Assembly: GCF_000719975.1 (NCBI RefSeq)
Contig: NZ_JOIJ01000008.1
Coordinates: 1 to 64,000 of the forward strand
Direction: 5' to 3'
DNA length: 64,000 nucleotides
Source: Prauserella rugosa
Lineage (GTDB): Bacteria > Actinomycetota > Actinomycetes > Mycobacteriales > Pseudonocardiaceae
The notes below the pieces were generated by a model. That model searched no databases. It saw only the letters and a list, made by a program, of their open reading frames with translations, and was not told the DNA's origin. Below, piece by piece: positions 17,493 through 27,695 of this stretch (positions within the stretch are counted from its first letter, which is position 1; every line of letters starts with the position of its first letter). The translations under genes and the position numbers were made by a program.

Positions 17493-18868
17493 CTGCGAAC
17501 AGGGTCCTGCTGCTCAACATCGTCGGACTGACACCCCGGCTGCTGGCGCACGCGCCACGTCTGCGCGCGCTCGCCTCGGACGGCTGGCAGGCGCAGCTCG
17601 ACACCGTGCTGCCGGCCGTCACGTGCTCGGTGCAATCGACGATGCTCACCGGACGTCCGCCGCGCGAGCACGGCATCGTCGGGAACGGCTGGTACTTCCG
17701 GGACCTCGGCGAGGTTTACCTGTGGCGGCAGCACAACCGACTGGTGCAGGGGGAGAAGGTGTGGGAGACCGCCCGGCGCGCCGATCCCGGCTATCGCGCG
17801 GCCAACGTGTGCTGGTGGTACGCCATGGGTGCCAGCACCGACTGGACCATCACACCGCGCCCGGTCTATCACGCCGACGGACGCAAGTCCCCGGACTGCT
17901 ACGCGCGTCCGCCGGCGCTGCACGACGAGCTCACCGCGGAGCTGGGCGCGTTCCCGCTGTTCAACTACTGGGGTCCGACGGCGTCGTTGCGTTCCAGCGA
18001 GTGGGTGGTCGCGGCCTCCCGGCGGCTGCTGCCGGATGCGGACCTGACGCTGGCGTACGTCCCGCACCTCGACTACGACCTGCAACGCCACGGTCCCGAC
18101 AGTCCACAGGCCCTTGCCGCCGTGCGCGACGTCGACCGCACCGTCGCGCCGTTGCTGGACGACGCCCAGGCGCGCGGCGCCACGGTCGTCGTGGTGAGCG
18201 AGTACGGCATCACGCCCGCGTCGCGGCCGGTCGACGTCAACCGGATGTTGCGGACGTCCGGGCTGTTGGAGGTCTACACCCAGGAGGGGATGGAGTACCT
18301 GGACCCGTGGACGTCGCGGGCGTTCGCGGTGGCCGATCACCAGGTCGCGCACGTCTACGTCGCCGACCCTGCCGACGTGGGGGCGGTGGCGAAGCTGTGC
18401 CGGGACCTGCCCGGCGTGGACCTGGTGCTGGACCGTGAGGCGCAGGCCGACTACGGCATCGACCACGAGCGTGCTGGCGAGTTGGTGCTGGTCGCCGAGC
18501 AGGGCGCGTGGTTCACGTACTACTACTGGCTCGACGACACGTGTGCGCCGGACTTCGCGCGCGGCGTCGACATCCACCGCAAGCCGGGCTACGACCCGGC
18601 CGAGCTTTTCCTCGACCCAGCCGATCCGAGGGCGAAGGCGCGGGCGGCGCTCGGGCTGGTGAAGAAGAAGCTCGGGCTGCGGTACACGATGAACGTGGTG
18701 CCGACGGACGGGCGCTGGGTGCAGGGCACGCACGGCAGGCTGCCCGACGACCCCGCCGACGGCCCGGTGTTGCTGTGCAGCGACCCGGGTACGCGCCGCG
18801 ACCGCATCGCCGCCGCGGACGTCCGGGATCTGGTCCTGGAGCAGGCCAGGGTGCCGGGAGCGACGTGA
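17489..18868 (+). CDS. Nucleotide pyrophosphatase/phosphodiesterase family protein, EboF-like
   Basis: 459 aa of the alkaline-phosphatase superfamily. The region LPAVTCSVQSTMLTG (about 43-57) carries the catalytic Thr/Ser in the type I phosphodiesterase style; later metal ligands are suggested by YVPHLDYDLQRHG, VVVSEYGI and TVAPLLDDAQ. Such enzymes cleave phosphodiester or pyrophosphate bonds. It is the last gene of the operon (ATGA overlap with EboE) and could remove a phosphate or nucleotidyl group from a cyclitol phosphate or prenylated product (inference). No signal peptide is visible. Confidence 0.82.
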   Translation: MTANRVLLLNIVGLTPRLLAHAPRLRALASDGWQAQLDTVLPAVTCSVQSTMLTGRPPREHGIVGNGWYFRDLGEVYLWRQHNRLVQGEKVWETARRADPGYRAANVCWWYAMGASTDWTITPRPVYHADGRKSPDCYARPPALHDELTAELGAFPLFNYWGPTASLRSSEWVVAASRRLLPDADLTLAYVPHLDYDLQRHGPDSPQALAAVRDVDRTVAPLLDDAQARGATVVVVSEYGITPASRPVDVNRMLRTSGLLEVYTQEGMEYLDPWTSRAFAVADHQVAHVYVADPADVGAVAKLCRDLPGVDLVLDREAQADYGIDHERAGELVLVAEQGAWFTYYYWLDDTCAPDFARGVDIHRKPGYDPAELFLDPADPRAKARAALGLVKKKLGLRYTMNVVPTDGRWVQGTHGRLPDDPADGPVLLCSDPGTRRDRIAAADVRDLVLEQARVPGAT

Positions 18869-18934
18869 CACGACTACCTTGCTGCGGAGCGTGCACGGCT
18901 GAGCCCGGATGCGGTGGTCCCTAGGGTGGCTGTC

Positions 18935-19150
18935 ATGTCCGAGAGTGCAACCTCCCTCCGGCATGTCGCCCGTTCGGGACTTCTGATCCGGCTCGCCGAT
19001 CCGACACTTTCGCTGCGCGATGCTGCCGCACGTGACGCCGGGGCCGGTGGAGGTGCCGTGGGGGCACCGCGGCGCGGGAGTCCTGCGGTGCGTGGGGCCG
19101 CGCTCCGCAGGCGGTGCCCCCACGGCGCGGTCACGGTCGGGGTCTCGTGA
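18935..19150 (+). CDS. Possible small protein, 71 aa
   Basis: An ATG at 18935 lies 7 nt after TAGGGT (18922-18927), the spacing of leaderless actinobacterial starts. The first 35 residues (MSESATSLRHVARSGLLIRL then ADPTLSLRD) look protein-like, but the remainder is Gly/Arg/Ala-rich and is contained in a strong inverted repeat that may simply be a terminator. No homologue is recognised. It lies in the 363-bp gap between the ebo operon and the convergent inhibitor gene; otherwise the gap holds only the hairpin. Confidence 0.25.
   Translation: MSESATSLRHVARSGLLIRLADPTLSLRDAAARDAGAGGGAVGAPRRGSPAVRGAALRRRCPHGAVTVGVS
19055..19126. terminator. Perfect 16-bp inverted repeat between convergent genes
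   Basis: GCCGTGGGGGCACCGC (19055-19070) is perfectly complementary to GCGGTGCCCCCACGGC (19111-19126). The 40-nt loop has an inner CTGCGG/CCGCAG pairing. It sits between the end of the ebo operon and the end of the minus-strand inhibitor gene, so it is a likely bidirectional terminator. It overlaps the possible small ORF at 18935. Confidence 0.6.
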
Positions 19151-19231
19151 CCGCTTCCTGGTGAACATCCGCGTCGGCACGGGTTCCCCAGCCGTGTCGT
19201 ACGCGGTGCCACCGGGCTCGGTGGGCCGGCG

Positions 19232-19627
19232 TCATTCCCAGATCTGAATCGCCCGCACGACGTACGGAGCCTGCGGAACGAACGTTCCCGGACCGGGATA
19301 GGTACTGAAATCCGCCTCGGTGGCGCATTCTCGGTCCTGATAGACGGTGACGTGCCGTTCCATTCTGGTGGCGAACGAGTTCGCCTCCATCCCGTTCGAC
19401 AGCGGAACGCACTTCTCCGTATGCGTATCCCGTAGGTCGAAGCGTTCCATCGGTCCGTTGTAGAACTGTCCCTCCCATGCGCAGAACTCACCGACGTTGC
19501 AGCTGAACTCCGGGCTGTTGGCCGGATTCGGCTCCGCGGACGCCGGAGTCGCGATACCGATCGTGGTCGCGACGCCGAGCAGGACGGCGGGCAGTGCGGT
19601 GCGGACGGCGATGTGTCGACGGGTCAT
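19232..19627 (-). CDS. Secreted peptidase inhibitor family I36 protein
   Basis: 131 aa. A Sec signal peptide ends ATPASA after residue 31. The mature domain shows the beta/gamma-crystallin-like pattern of Streptomyces metalloproteinase inhibitors (I36): CNVGEFCAWEGQFYNG followed by NSFATRMERHVTVYQDREC. Four cysteines (43, 49, 73, 101) could form two disulfides. ATG at 19627 is chosen because GGGGAGAG lies just upstream; an upstream ATG would add 23 residues before the signal. The role is inhibition of extracellular metalloproteases, or another crystallin-fold function. Monocistronic. Confidence 0.85.
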   Translation of the reverse strand: MTRRHIAVRTALPAVLLGVATTIGIATPASAEPNPANSPEFSCNVGEFCAWEGQFYNGPMERFDLRDTHTEKCVPLSNGMEANSFATRMERHVTVYQDRECATEADFSTYPGPGTFVPQAPYVVRAIQIWE

Positions 19628-19918
19628 CGGTTTCTCTCCCCAGAAGTGGTCGTTTCGTCGTGTTCGGTGTGATTTCCAGGCTGGCGGATTCGGCAAGGGA
19701 TGTCACCGGGAAAATCTGATTCTGTGGACAACTCGCCATAGGCAACTCGTTCGGGTTAAGGGAATGTGCTCAGGGCGCCGCGAAACTGCGCCGGTTGTCC
19801 ACATTTCTCGGAAACCGCTTGTGGCGGCCGTCGGAAACTGGTAGGCGGGCGCACGCCCGCAGCTGTGGCGTGGCCCGCGTCCCGCCTGACCGGCGAGGAT
19901 CGGCAGAGGCGGCACCCC

Positions 19919-19924
19919 TACCCT
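19919..19924 (+). promoter_or_regulatory. TACCCT -10 box of a leaderless start
   Basis: TACCCT lies 7 nt before the GTG at 19932 with no Shine-Dalgarno in between, the arrangement of leaderless mRNAs. The 235-bp gap upstream (19697-19931), divergent from the inhibitor gene, holds no other clear feature. Confidence 0.5.
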
Positions 19925-19931
19925 CGTAGAC

Positions 19932-21947
19932 GTGTCCACCGCAGCCGACTCCGAGCCTGACGTGCGCGTCGCGCGCCGGGCGGGCATCGCACCCCTGCTG
20001 GCCGTCGGCGCACTGCTCGGTGTCGTCGTCGCGGTCGGCCTGATCGCACTGACCGGCGGCATCAGCGCCGTCGCAGGCGTGTCCGACCCCGGCCCCGTCA
20101 CGACGTACGGCATCACCGTCGTGCGGGTCGCCTCCGACATCGCCTCCGCCGTGTGCATCGGATCGCTGCTGCTCGCCGCATTCCTCGTGCCGCCGCAGTC
20201 CTCGGGCACGCTTGCCGTCGACGGTTATGCCGCCGTCCGCACCGCCGGGTACGCGGCCTGGGCCTGGTTCGTGTTCGCGTTGACCTCGGTGTTCTTCGTG
20301 GCCGCGGACGGCGCGGGCAGGCCGGTCACCGAACTGCTGGACCCCGACAGGTTCCTCAATTTCGTCGGCGCCATCGAACAGCCGAAAGCCTGGCTGATCA
20401 CGGCCTTCGTCGCGTTGCTGCTCGCGCTCGGATGCAGGCTCGTGCTGTCGTGGGGGTGGACCGCGACCCTGTTCTTCGTGGCGGTCGCCGGTCTCGTCCC
20501 CGTCGCCGTGACCGGCCATTCCGCCAGCGGTGGCTCCCACGACGTGGCCACCAACAGCCTGCTGTACCACCTCATCGGCGCCGCACTGTGGGTCGGAGGG
20601 CTCATCGCGCTGCTCGCACACGGGCGCAGGCGCGGCGCGCACCTCACGCTCGCGGCGACGCGGTTCTCGAAGGTCGCGCTCGTCGCCTGGATCGTCATGG
20701 CGGTCTCGGGCGTGGTCAACGCACTGGTCCGGGTCGCCCCGGGGGACCTGCTGACCACGGACTACGGACTGCTCGTCCTCGCGAAGATCGTGGCGCTGGC
20801 CGTGCTCGGGGTTTTCGGACACCAGCAGCGCCGTCGCAGCATCGCGGACCTGCGCGACGGTGCAGGCGGTGGGCAACTCATCAGGCTCGCCGGCGTCGAG
20901 ATGCTGATCATGCTGGTCACGATCGGCCTCGCCGCGGCGTTGGCCAGGACGCCGCCACCGGCCGAGATCGCCGCCCAGCCGTCCCGCACCGAGCTGCTCC
21001 TCGGCTACGACCTCACCGGCGAGCCGACGTTCTGGCGGTTGCTCACCGCATGGCGGTTCGACCTCGTCTACGGCACGGCGGCGATCGTGCTCGCCGTCCT
21101 GTACCTGGTGGGCGTGCGCAGGCTTCGCCGCCGTGGTGACGCCTGGCCCGTCGGCCGCACCTGGGCCTGGGTGCTGGGCTGCGCCATGCTGCTGCTGGCG
21201 ACGTCGTCCGGATTCGGGCGGTACTCGCCGTCGATGTTCAGCGTCCACATGGTCGGCCACATGTTCCTGTCGATGGGTGTGCCGGTCCTGCTCGTCCTCG
21301 GCGGGCCGGTCACCCTGGCGCTGCGGGCGTTGCCGACCGCGGGCAGGAACGCACCTCCCGGCCCGCGCGAGTGGCTGCTCGCGTTCGTCCACTCACCGGT
21401 GACGCGCGTGCTGACCAACCCGGTGGTCGCCACGGCGCTGTTCGTCGGATCGTTCTACGGCCTCTACTACTCGGGGTTGTTCGACGCGGCGCTCAACTAC
21501 CACTGGGCCCATCTGGCGATGAACGCCCACTTCCTGTTGGCCGGGTACGTCTTCTACTGGCCGGTGATCGGCATCGATCCCTCGCCGCGGAAGCTGCCGC
21601 ACCTGGCGAAACTCGGCATGGTGTTCGCCTCGATGCCGTTCCACGCGTTCTTCGGCGTGACGTTGATGAACATGCAGACCGTGATCGGAGAGCCGTTCTA
21701 TCGGGGACTCGACCTGCCCTGGGTGGACAACCTCCTCATCGACCAGCGCACCGGAGGTGGCATCGCGTGGGCGACCGGCGAGATCCCGGTGGTCATCGTG
21801 ATGATCGCGCTGCTGATCCAGTGGGCACGGGCGGACGACCGCGAGGCACGGCGCCGGGACCGGCGTGAGGACGCCACCAACGACCAGGAGCTGGCGGCCT
21901 ACAACGCGATGCTGAAACAGCTCTCGGAAGGGAAACGGACCGAGTAG
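19932..21947 (+). CDS. CopD-CtaG fusion: copper/cytochrome oxidase assembly membrane protein
   Basis: 671 aa, about fourteen membrane segments. The N-terminal half matches CopD-type copper-resistance membrane domains (GHSASGGSHDVATN and LIGAALWVGGL near 200-225). The C-terminal half is Caa3_CtaG, with MFSVHMVGHMFLSMGVPVLL near 437 and conserved His/Met residues in HWAHLAMNAHF and FHAFFGVTLM. These proteins deliver copper to cytochrome c oxidase or handle copper at the membrane. The GTG start is leaderless by position. Alone in its transcription unit. Confidence 0.88.
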   Translation: MSTAADSEPDVRVARRAGIAPLLAVGALLGVVVAVGLIALTGGISAVAGVSDPGPVTTYGITVVRVASDIASAVCIGSLLLAAFLVPPQSSGTLAVDGYAAVRTAGYAAWAWFVFALTSVFFVAADGAGRPVTELLDPDRFLNFVGAIEQPKAWLITAFVALLLALGCRLVLSWGWTATLFFVAVAGLVPVAVTGHSASGGSHDVATNSLLYHLIGAALWVGGLIALLAHGRRRGAHLTLAATRFSKVALVAWIVMAVSGVVNALVRVAPGDLLTTDYGLLVLAKIVALAVLGVFGHQQRRRSIADLRDGAGGGQLIRLAGVEMLIMLVTIGLAAALARTPPPAEIAAQPSRTELLLGYDLTGEPTFWRLLTAWRFDLVYGTAAIVLAVLYLVGVRRLRRRGDAWPVGRTWAWVLGCAMLLLATSSGFGRYSPSMFSVHMVGHMFLSMGVPVLLVLGGPVTLALRALPTAGRNAPPGPREWLLAFVHSPVTRVLTNPVVATALFVGSFYGLYYSGLFDAALNYHWAHLAMNAHFLLAGYVFYWPVIGIDPSPRKLPHLAKLGMVFASMPFHAFFGVTLMNMQTVIGEPFYRGLDLPWVDNLLIDQRTGGGIAWATGEIPVVIVMIALLIQWARADDREARRRDRREDATNDQELAAYNAMLKQLSEGKRTE

Positions 21948-22109
21948 CACAGGGGTCCGACAGAACGTTCGTGCGAAGCCCGCGGACGGCCGGATCATCC
22001 ACACCGCCCTTCGGCGTCCACAGATTTCGGACGCGGCCGCTCACGACCCTTCTCGCGGTGCACGGTGGAAGCCATCGAGCACCGAACCCGAGCGAGAAAG
22101 GGAAACGAC

Positions 22110-22577
22110 ATGGCGATCGGCGAAACCGTGGTGACCGTGGTCGGCAACGTCTCGAGCGAGCTCGCCGACCGGGACACCCACAGCGGCAGGGTCGTCGGCT
22201 TCTGGCTGCGCAGCAACGAACGGCGCTACGACAAGGACGCCGGCGAATGGCGCAACGGCCGCTCGCTGGCCGTACGTGTGTCGTGCTGGCGGCGGCTCGC
22301 CGACAACGTCGCGACGTCGCTGTCGAAGGGCGATCCCGTCGTGGTGACGGGCAGACTCCACACGAACGAGTTCGTCACCGACGGCCGCTCCCGCAGCGTC
22401 ACCGAGCTCGAGGCGCAGGCGGTCGGCCCGAACCTGGCCTGGTGCACCACGACCGTCGAACGCGGGGCGCGCGATGTGAAGACCGTGTTCGACTCGACGT
22501 CGGCCACGAGCTCCTCGCCTGGTCAGGGCGGTCCGGCTGCGCGCGGGCTGCCGTCGGAACCCGCGGCGGTGGCGTGA
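22110..22577 (+). CDS. ssb: Single-stranded DNA-binding protein
   Basis: 155 aa. OB-fold SSB sequence: ETVVTVVGNVSSE, FWLRSNERRYD, VRVSCWRRLADNV, KGDPVVVTGRL, then ELEAQAVGPNLAW. The ATG at 22110 follows GAAAGGGAA. The C-terminus ends PSEPAAVA and lacks the acidic DDDIPF-type tip of the essential replicative SSB, so this is probably the paralogous SsbB-like protein used in competence, sporulation or repair (inference). Confidence 0.88.
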   Translation: MAIGETVVTVVGNVSSELADRDTHSGRVVGFWLRSNERRYDKDAGEWRNGRSLAVRVSCWRRLADNVATSLSKGDPVVVTGRLHTNEFVTDGRSRSVTELEAQAVGPNLAWCTTTVERGARDVKTVFDSTSATSSSPGQGGPAARGLPSEPAAVA

Positions 22578-22661
22578 TGAGGGGTCTTCTTGCACGGCGG
22601 GTCACGCGTGCGGACGGTGGCCACCGTCAGTCGACTCGTGGCACGGCTCTACGATCGCTGT

Positions 22662-24338
<1,677 letters not shown>

Positions 24339-24352
24339 TCACCCGGGCCAGC

Positions 24353-24388
24353 CGCGAGTGACGCATTGGATATGGTCGGTGACTCGCG
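24353..24388 (+). terminator. Weak inverted repeat after ettA
   Basis: CGCGAGT (24353-24359) pairs with ACTCGCG (24382-24388) over a 22-nt loop, 15 nt after the ettA stop. It is a candidate terminator only. Confidence 0.3.
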
Positions 24389-24497
24389 AGCGGGTGGCCG
24401 GGGGCACGTGTCCGGCGACGGACGGTGACGCTCCGGTCGCCGGCTCGCTGGCACGCCCGTCTGCAGGAATGTGAAGCCTTCACAGAGCGGAGTTCCC

Positions 24498-27400
24498 GTG
24501 GTTGCCACTGAGTCGGCCAGCACGAACGCGGTCATCGGCCGCGATACGGCGGTGCCTCATGGTGGGTTCCGCGGCGCGAGCAGTGCGGGGGACCTGCGGG
24601 CCGTCGAGCGCCTGCTCGACCGGGCGGACGCCATGGAACTGCGGGCCCCCGAACTGTCCGTGGTCCTGGCCGAGCGCGCGGCCTCGCTCGCCGAGTCCGC
24701 GGGGGCCAACAGCCTGTGGGTGCGGGCCGAGGCCACGGTCGTCCACGCGCGAGTGCGACTGGGTCATCGGGCCTCCACCGTGGGCAGGGCCGTCACGGCG
24801 CTGCGTGCTGCCGAGGACGCCGGTCTGCCGGTCGTCGCGGCTCGGGTGCGTACCGACCTCGCGGTCTGCGCACGCAGCGTCGGCGCTCCGCTGACCGGGC
24901 TGGCGATCCTGCGGCCCGTGCTCACCGTGGGCGGGTTGTCCACCGCTCAGCGTGCGACGGCGTTGTGTCACCTCGTGGGCTGCCTCGGAACGCTCGGGCG
25001 CAAGGCCGAACTCGACCGGGTGCTGCTCGAAGGTGATCGCCTGGTCGCGGCCGACAGTTCCCTCGATGACGACGAGCGGCTGGTGACGCGGGCTCTGATC
25101 CGGCTCGCCGTGTCCGGGCATCGGCGCAGGCACGGTGACGTCATGGGCGCGGCCGACGCCGCCCGCACCGGCATCGGGCTTCTCGACAAGATGACCGACC
25201 CCGCGACGGACGGCGGGTTGGCCCGCATCCGGTTGGTGCTCGAACTCGTCTGCTCGCTGCTCGACCGGGGCGACGGCGAGCTCGCGCTCGAGGCCGCCCA
25301 GCCGTTGCTGGACCAACCCGAGCGCGCCGCCTCGGTCGCACCGGCCGCGTGGTTGCGGACCGCGCTGGCCACCCGGGTGTTGCTGCGCAACGGTTCCGCC
25401 GAGTCGGCGGCGACGATGCTGCGCGACGCGCTCTACAGCGTCGGGCGGCACGACCTCGACGCGCTGTCGGCGCGCATGTGGCTGGAACTGGCCAACGTCG
25501 AAGAGCACATCGGCAACCCGTCCGAGGCCGTGACCTGCCTGCACAACGCGCGTGCCGCCGAGCAGCGCTACGCACGGGCGCGCAGTCAGGCGCGTGCGGT
25601 GCTGCACGGCGAGTTCGGCTCCGGCGAACAGGCGCCCGTGGACCTCGCCGAGATCGTCACGTCGGCACGGCCCGCGTCGACGTCGGCTGCTCGGCAGGAC
25701 ATGCCGGCGCAGTCGACCGCCGCGTCCGATGCCCCCTCCGCGCAGCCCGCCGCCGAGGCGCCGTCGACCGCGACGGCAGCCAACGGCCACGCCGTGTCCG
25801 CTGGCCAGCCTGCCGCCGGCGGTCGCTCCGGTGACCAACCGGCGGTCAACGGCCACGGGGAGTCGTCGCGGGGCAGTGCGCCTCCCGAGTCGGCCGCGGA
25901 AGCGACCGCCGTCATGCCCGCAATCCCTGCGTTCGACAGCACGGCCTCGAACGCCCACGCGGACACGGAGCGCTCGGCCGACGGCGTCGAGCACACGAAC
26001 GGCTTCGACGTCACGAAGACCGCCGCTACAAGCACCCCGGCCACGAAAACCCCGGTCAACGGCCACCACGCCGCGCCGGAGCCGGACTCGACGCCGAACA
26101 CCGAGGTGCCGGAGGCGGCAGCCGCGCCGGAGCCCACCGCGGACCCTGCGGCAGCGAACACGGCGGCGTCGAACACGGGCGCGTCGAACACGGCGGTATC
26201 GAACACGGGCGCATCGAACACCGTCGAGGCGAGCACGGCCGGACCGAACACGGCACCGCTGACCCCGGCACCGCAGACCCCGGCACCGCAGGTCCCGGGC
26301 ATGGAGACGCCGGCAGCCGAGTCCACCCAGGCCGCCGAGTCCACCCATGAGGCGCCGACGTCCGCAGCGGCCGCGAACGGCACGGAACCGGAGCGGGACC
26401 GACAGGCCTCGTCGGAGCCGCGCCGTCGTCGCCGGCACGACAGCGAACATGGTTCCGTCACCGCACGATCGGTCCTCGACCGTCTCGGCATCTCGCCGTC
26501 GGGCGGGGGCCGCAGGCGTGCCACCGCCGAAACGGAGGGCGCGCACTCGACATCGGACGAGACGCACGGCTCCGGCCGTGACGCGGACTCGAACGAACCG
26601 TCATTCACCGACTCGACCAGGGCGGAGGTACTCGACTCCGGCACGGCGGGTGCCAGCGTCGAGCCGATCCTCGCGGCCGCGACGGCGTCGACCCCGGAAC
26701 CGACTCCAGAGCCCACCCCAGAGTCGACGCCAGAGCCCACCCCAGAGCCCACGCCGGAGTCGACCGCGATCCTTCCCGCGATCACGGACGACGGCCCGAC
26801 CGCCGGCCGCGACGACCGCGGCACCTCCTCGATCGACAGCGCCCTCGACGGCGGAGCTCCCGGCCACACAGACACCGACGCCCGTACAGACACCGACGCA
26901 AGCCAGGAGACTGCGTCCGGCGACGCGAGCGACGGCAACCAGATCGGCGCTCAGGACGGCACCCAGCCCGACACTGAGCCCGACACCCAGGGCGGTTCGC
27001 AGAACGACACGTGGTTGCCGCGGTTGAAACTGCCGCCGCCGCTCCTGCCCCTCGCCCCGTTCGCCGACGACACCGCGTTCACCGACGACACCGCACCCTC
27101 GGACGGAATCGGCGAGGGAACCCACGCGCGCACCCACGACGGAACCGCCGCGGGAAGCGACACGGCCGCGCAGCCGGAGACGTCCGATGCCGTCACGCCA
27201 GGCGGAACCGGGGGAGCGAGCCCCGACGCCCCGGGCGGCACCGACACGTTCGGACAGCCGGCACCCGGCACCGAGCCGGCCCGCTATCAGCCGGGCAGCG
27301 ACGAACCCGTCACCGTGCACGGCAGGGACCTGCCCTCGCGCGAGCTGCCCACGTACGACTTCGCGTCCGAACCGGCCTACGAGCTCCCCGCCGAGGAACC

Positions 27401-27599
27401 GCCCGAGGACGCCGGACTCGCCGAACTGCTCGCCCGTGCGCTCGCCGAACACCACGCCGCCTCCGGCGCCTCGGCACTGGCCGGCACCGCATCGGGCGAC
27501 GAGCGGAGCCCGCACTCGGGCGTCGGCGGGATGAACGGAAGCCGTCGGAACGGCAGCGCCAACGGTCGCGGTTTCGGCGGCTCGCACAACGATCGGTAG
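24498..27599 (+). CDS. Large protein: helical TPR-like N-terminus and long disordered Pro/Thr/Ala tail
   Basis: 1033 aa from the GTG at 24498, chosen because GGAG lies 7 nt upstream; a GTG at 24471 would add 9 residues. Residues about 25-370 are Ala/Leu-rich helical pairs resembling a TPR solenoid (ALRAAEDAGLPVVAARVRTD, LELANVEEHIGNPSEAVTCL). From about 375 the chain is low-complexity Pro/Thr/Ala/Asp/Glu with SNTGA and TPEP repeats, ending in a short ordered-looking segment LAELLARALAEHHA near residue 985. No catalytic motif, signal or membrane helix. I do not recognise a named family. It lies alone between ettA and the glutamate dehydrogenase gene. A scaffold or regulator is possible but unproven. 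Confidence 0.75.
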   Translation: MVATESASTNAVIGRDTAVPHGGFRGASSAGDLRAVERLLDRADAMELRAPELSVVLAERAASLAESAGANSLWVRAEATVVHARVRLGHRASTVGRAVTALRAAEDAGLPVVAARVRTDLAVCARSVGAPLTGLAILRPVLTVGGLSTAQRATALCHLVGCLGTLGRKAELDRVLLEGDRLVAADSSLDDDERLVTRALIRLAVSGHRRRHGDVMGAADAARTGIGLLDKMTDPATDGGLARIRLVLELVCSLLDRGDGELALEAAQPLLDQPERAASVAPAAWLRTALATRVLLRNGSAESAATMLRDALYSVGRHDLDALSARMWLELANVEEHIGNPSEAVTCLHNARAAEQRYARARSQARAVLHGEFGSGEQAPVDLAEIVTSARPASTSAARQDMPAQSTAASDAPSAQPAAEAPSTATAANGHAVSAGQPAAGGRSGDQPAVNGHGESSRGSAPPESAAEATAVMPAIPAFDSTASNAHADTERSADGVEHTNGFDVTKTAATSTPATKTPVNGHHAAPEPDSTPNTEVPEAAAAPEPTADPAAANTAASNTGASNTAVSNTGASNTVEASTAGPNTAPLTPAPQTPAPQVPGMETPAAESTQAAESTHEAPTSAAAANGTEPERDRQASSEPRRRRRHDSEHGSVTARSVLDRLGISPSGGGRRRATAETEGAHSTSDETHGSGRDADSNEPSFTDSTRAEVLDSGTAGASVEPILAAATASTPEPTPEPTPESTPEPTPEPTPESTAILPAITDDGPTAGRDDRGTSSIDSALDGGAPGHTDTDARTDTDASQETASGDASDGNQIGAQDGTQPDTEPDTQGGSQNDTWLPRLKLPPPLLPLAPFADDTAFTDDTAPSDGIGEGTHARTHDGTAAGSDTAAQPETSDAVTPGGTGGASPDAPGGTDTFGQPAPGTEPARYQPGSDEPVTVHGRDLPSRELPTYDFASEPAYELPAEEPPEDAGLAELLARALAEHHAASGASALAGTASGDERSPHSGVGGMNGSRRNGSANGRGFGGSHNDR
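26154..26228 (+). repeat. Five 15-bp units encoding SNTxx pentapeptides
   Basis: Units of the type TCGAACACGGGCGCG run from 26154 to 26228 and encode NTAA, SNTGA, SNTAV, SNTGA and SNTVE in the disordered tail of the large TPR-like protein. Confidence 0.9.
26691..26762 (+). repeat. Six 12-bp units encoding TPEP/TPES
   Basis: ACC-CCG-GAA-CCG-type codon quartets repeat six times (26691-26762), giving TPEP or TPES units in the same disordered tail. Several codons differ synonymously between units. Confidence 0.9.
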
Positions 27600-27695
27600 C
27601 GGCCGGGCCATCCGCACACCACGCCCGCGGCGCACCGATACAGTGGCGACGTCAGAAGGCACGATGCGGTGCCATCGCCAGAGTGGAGAGTTGCG

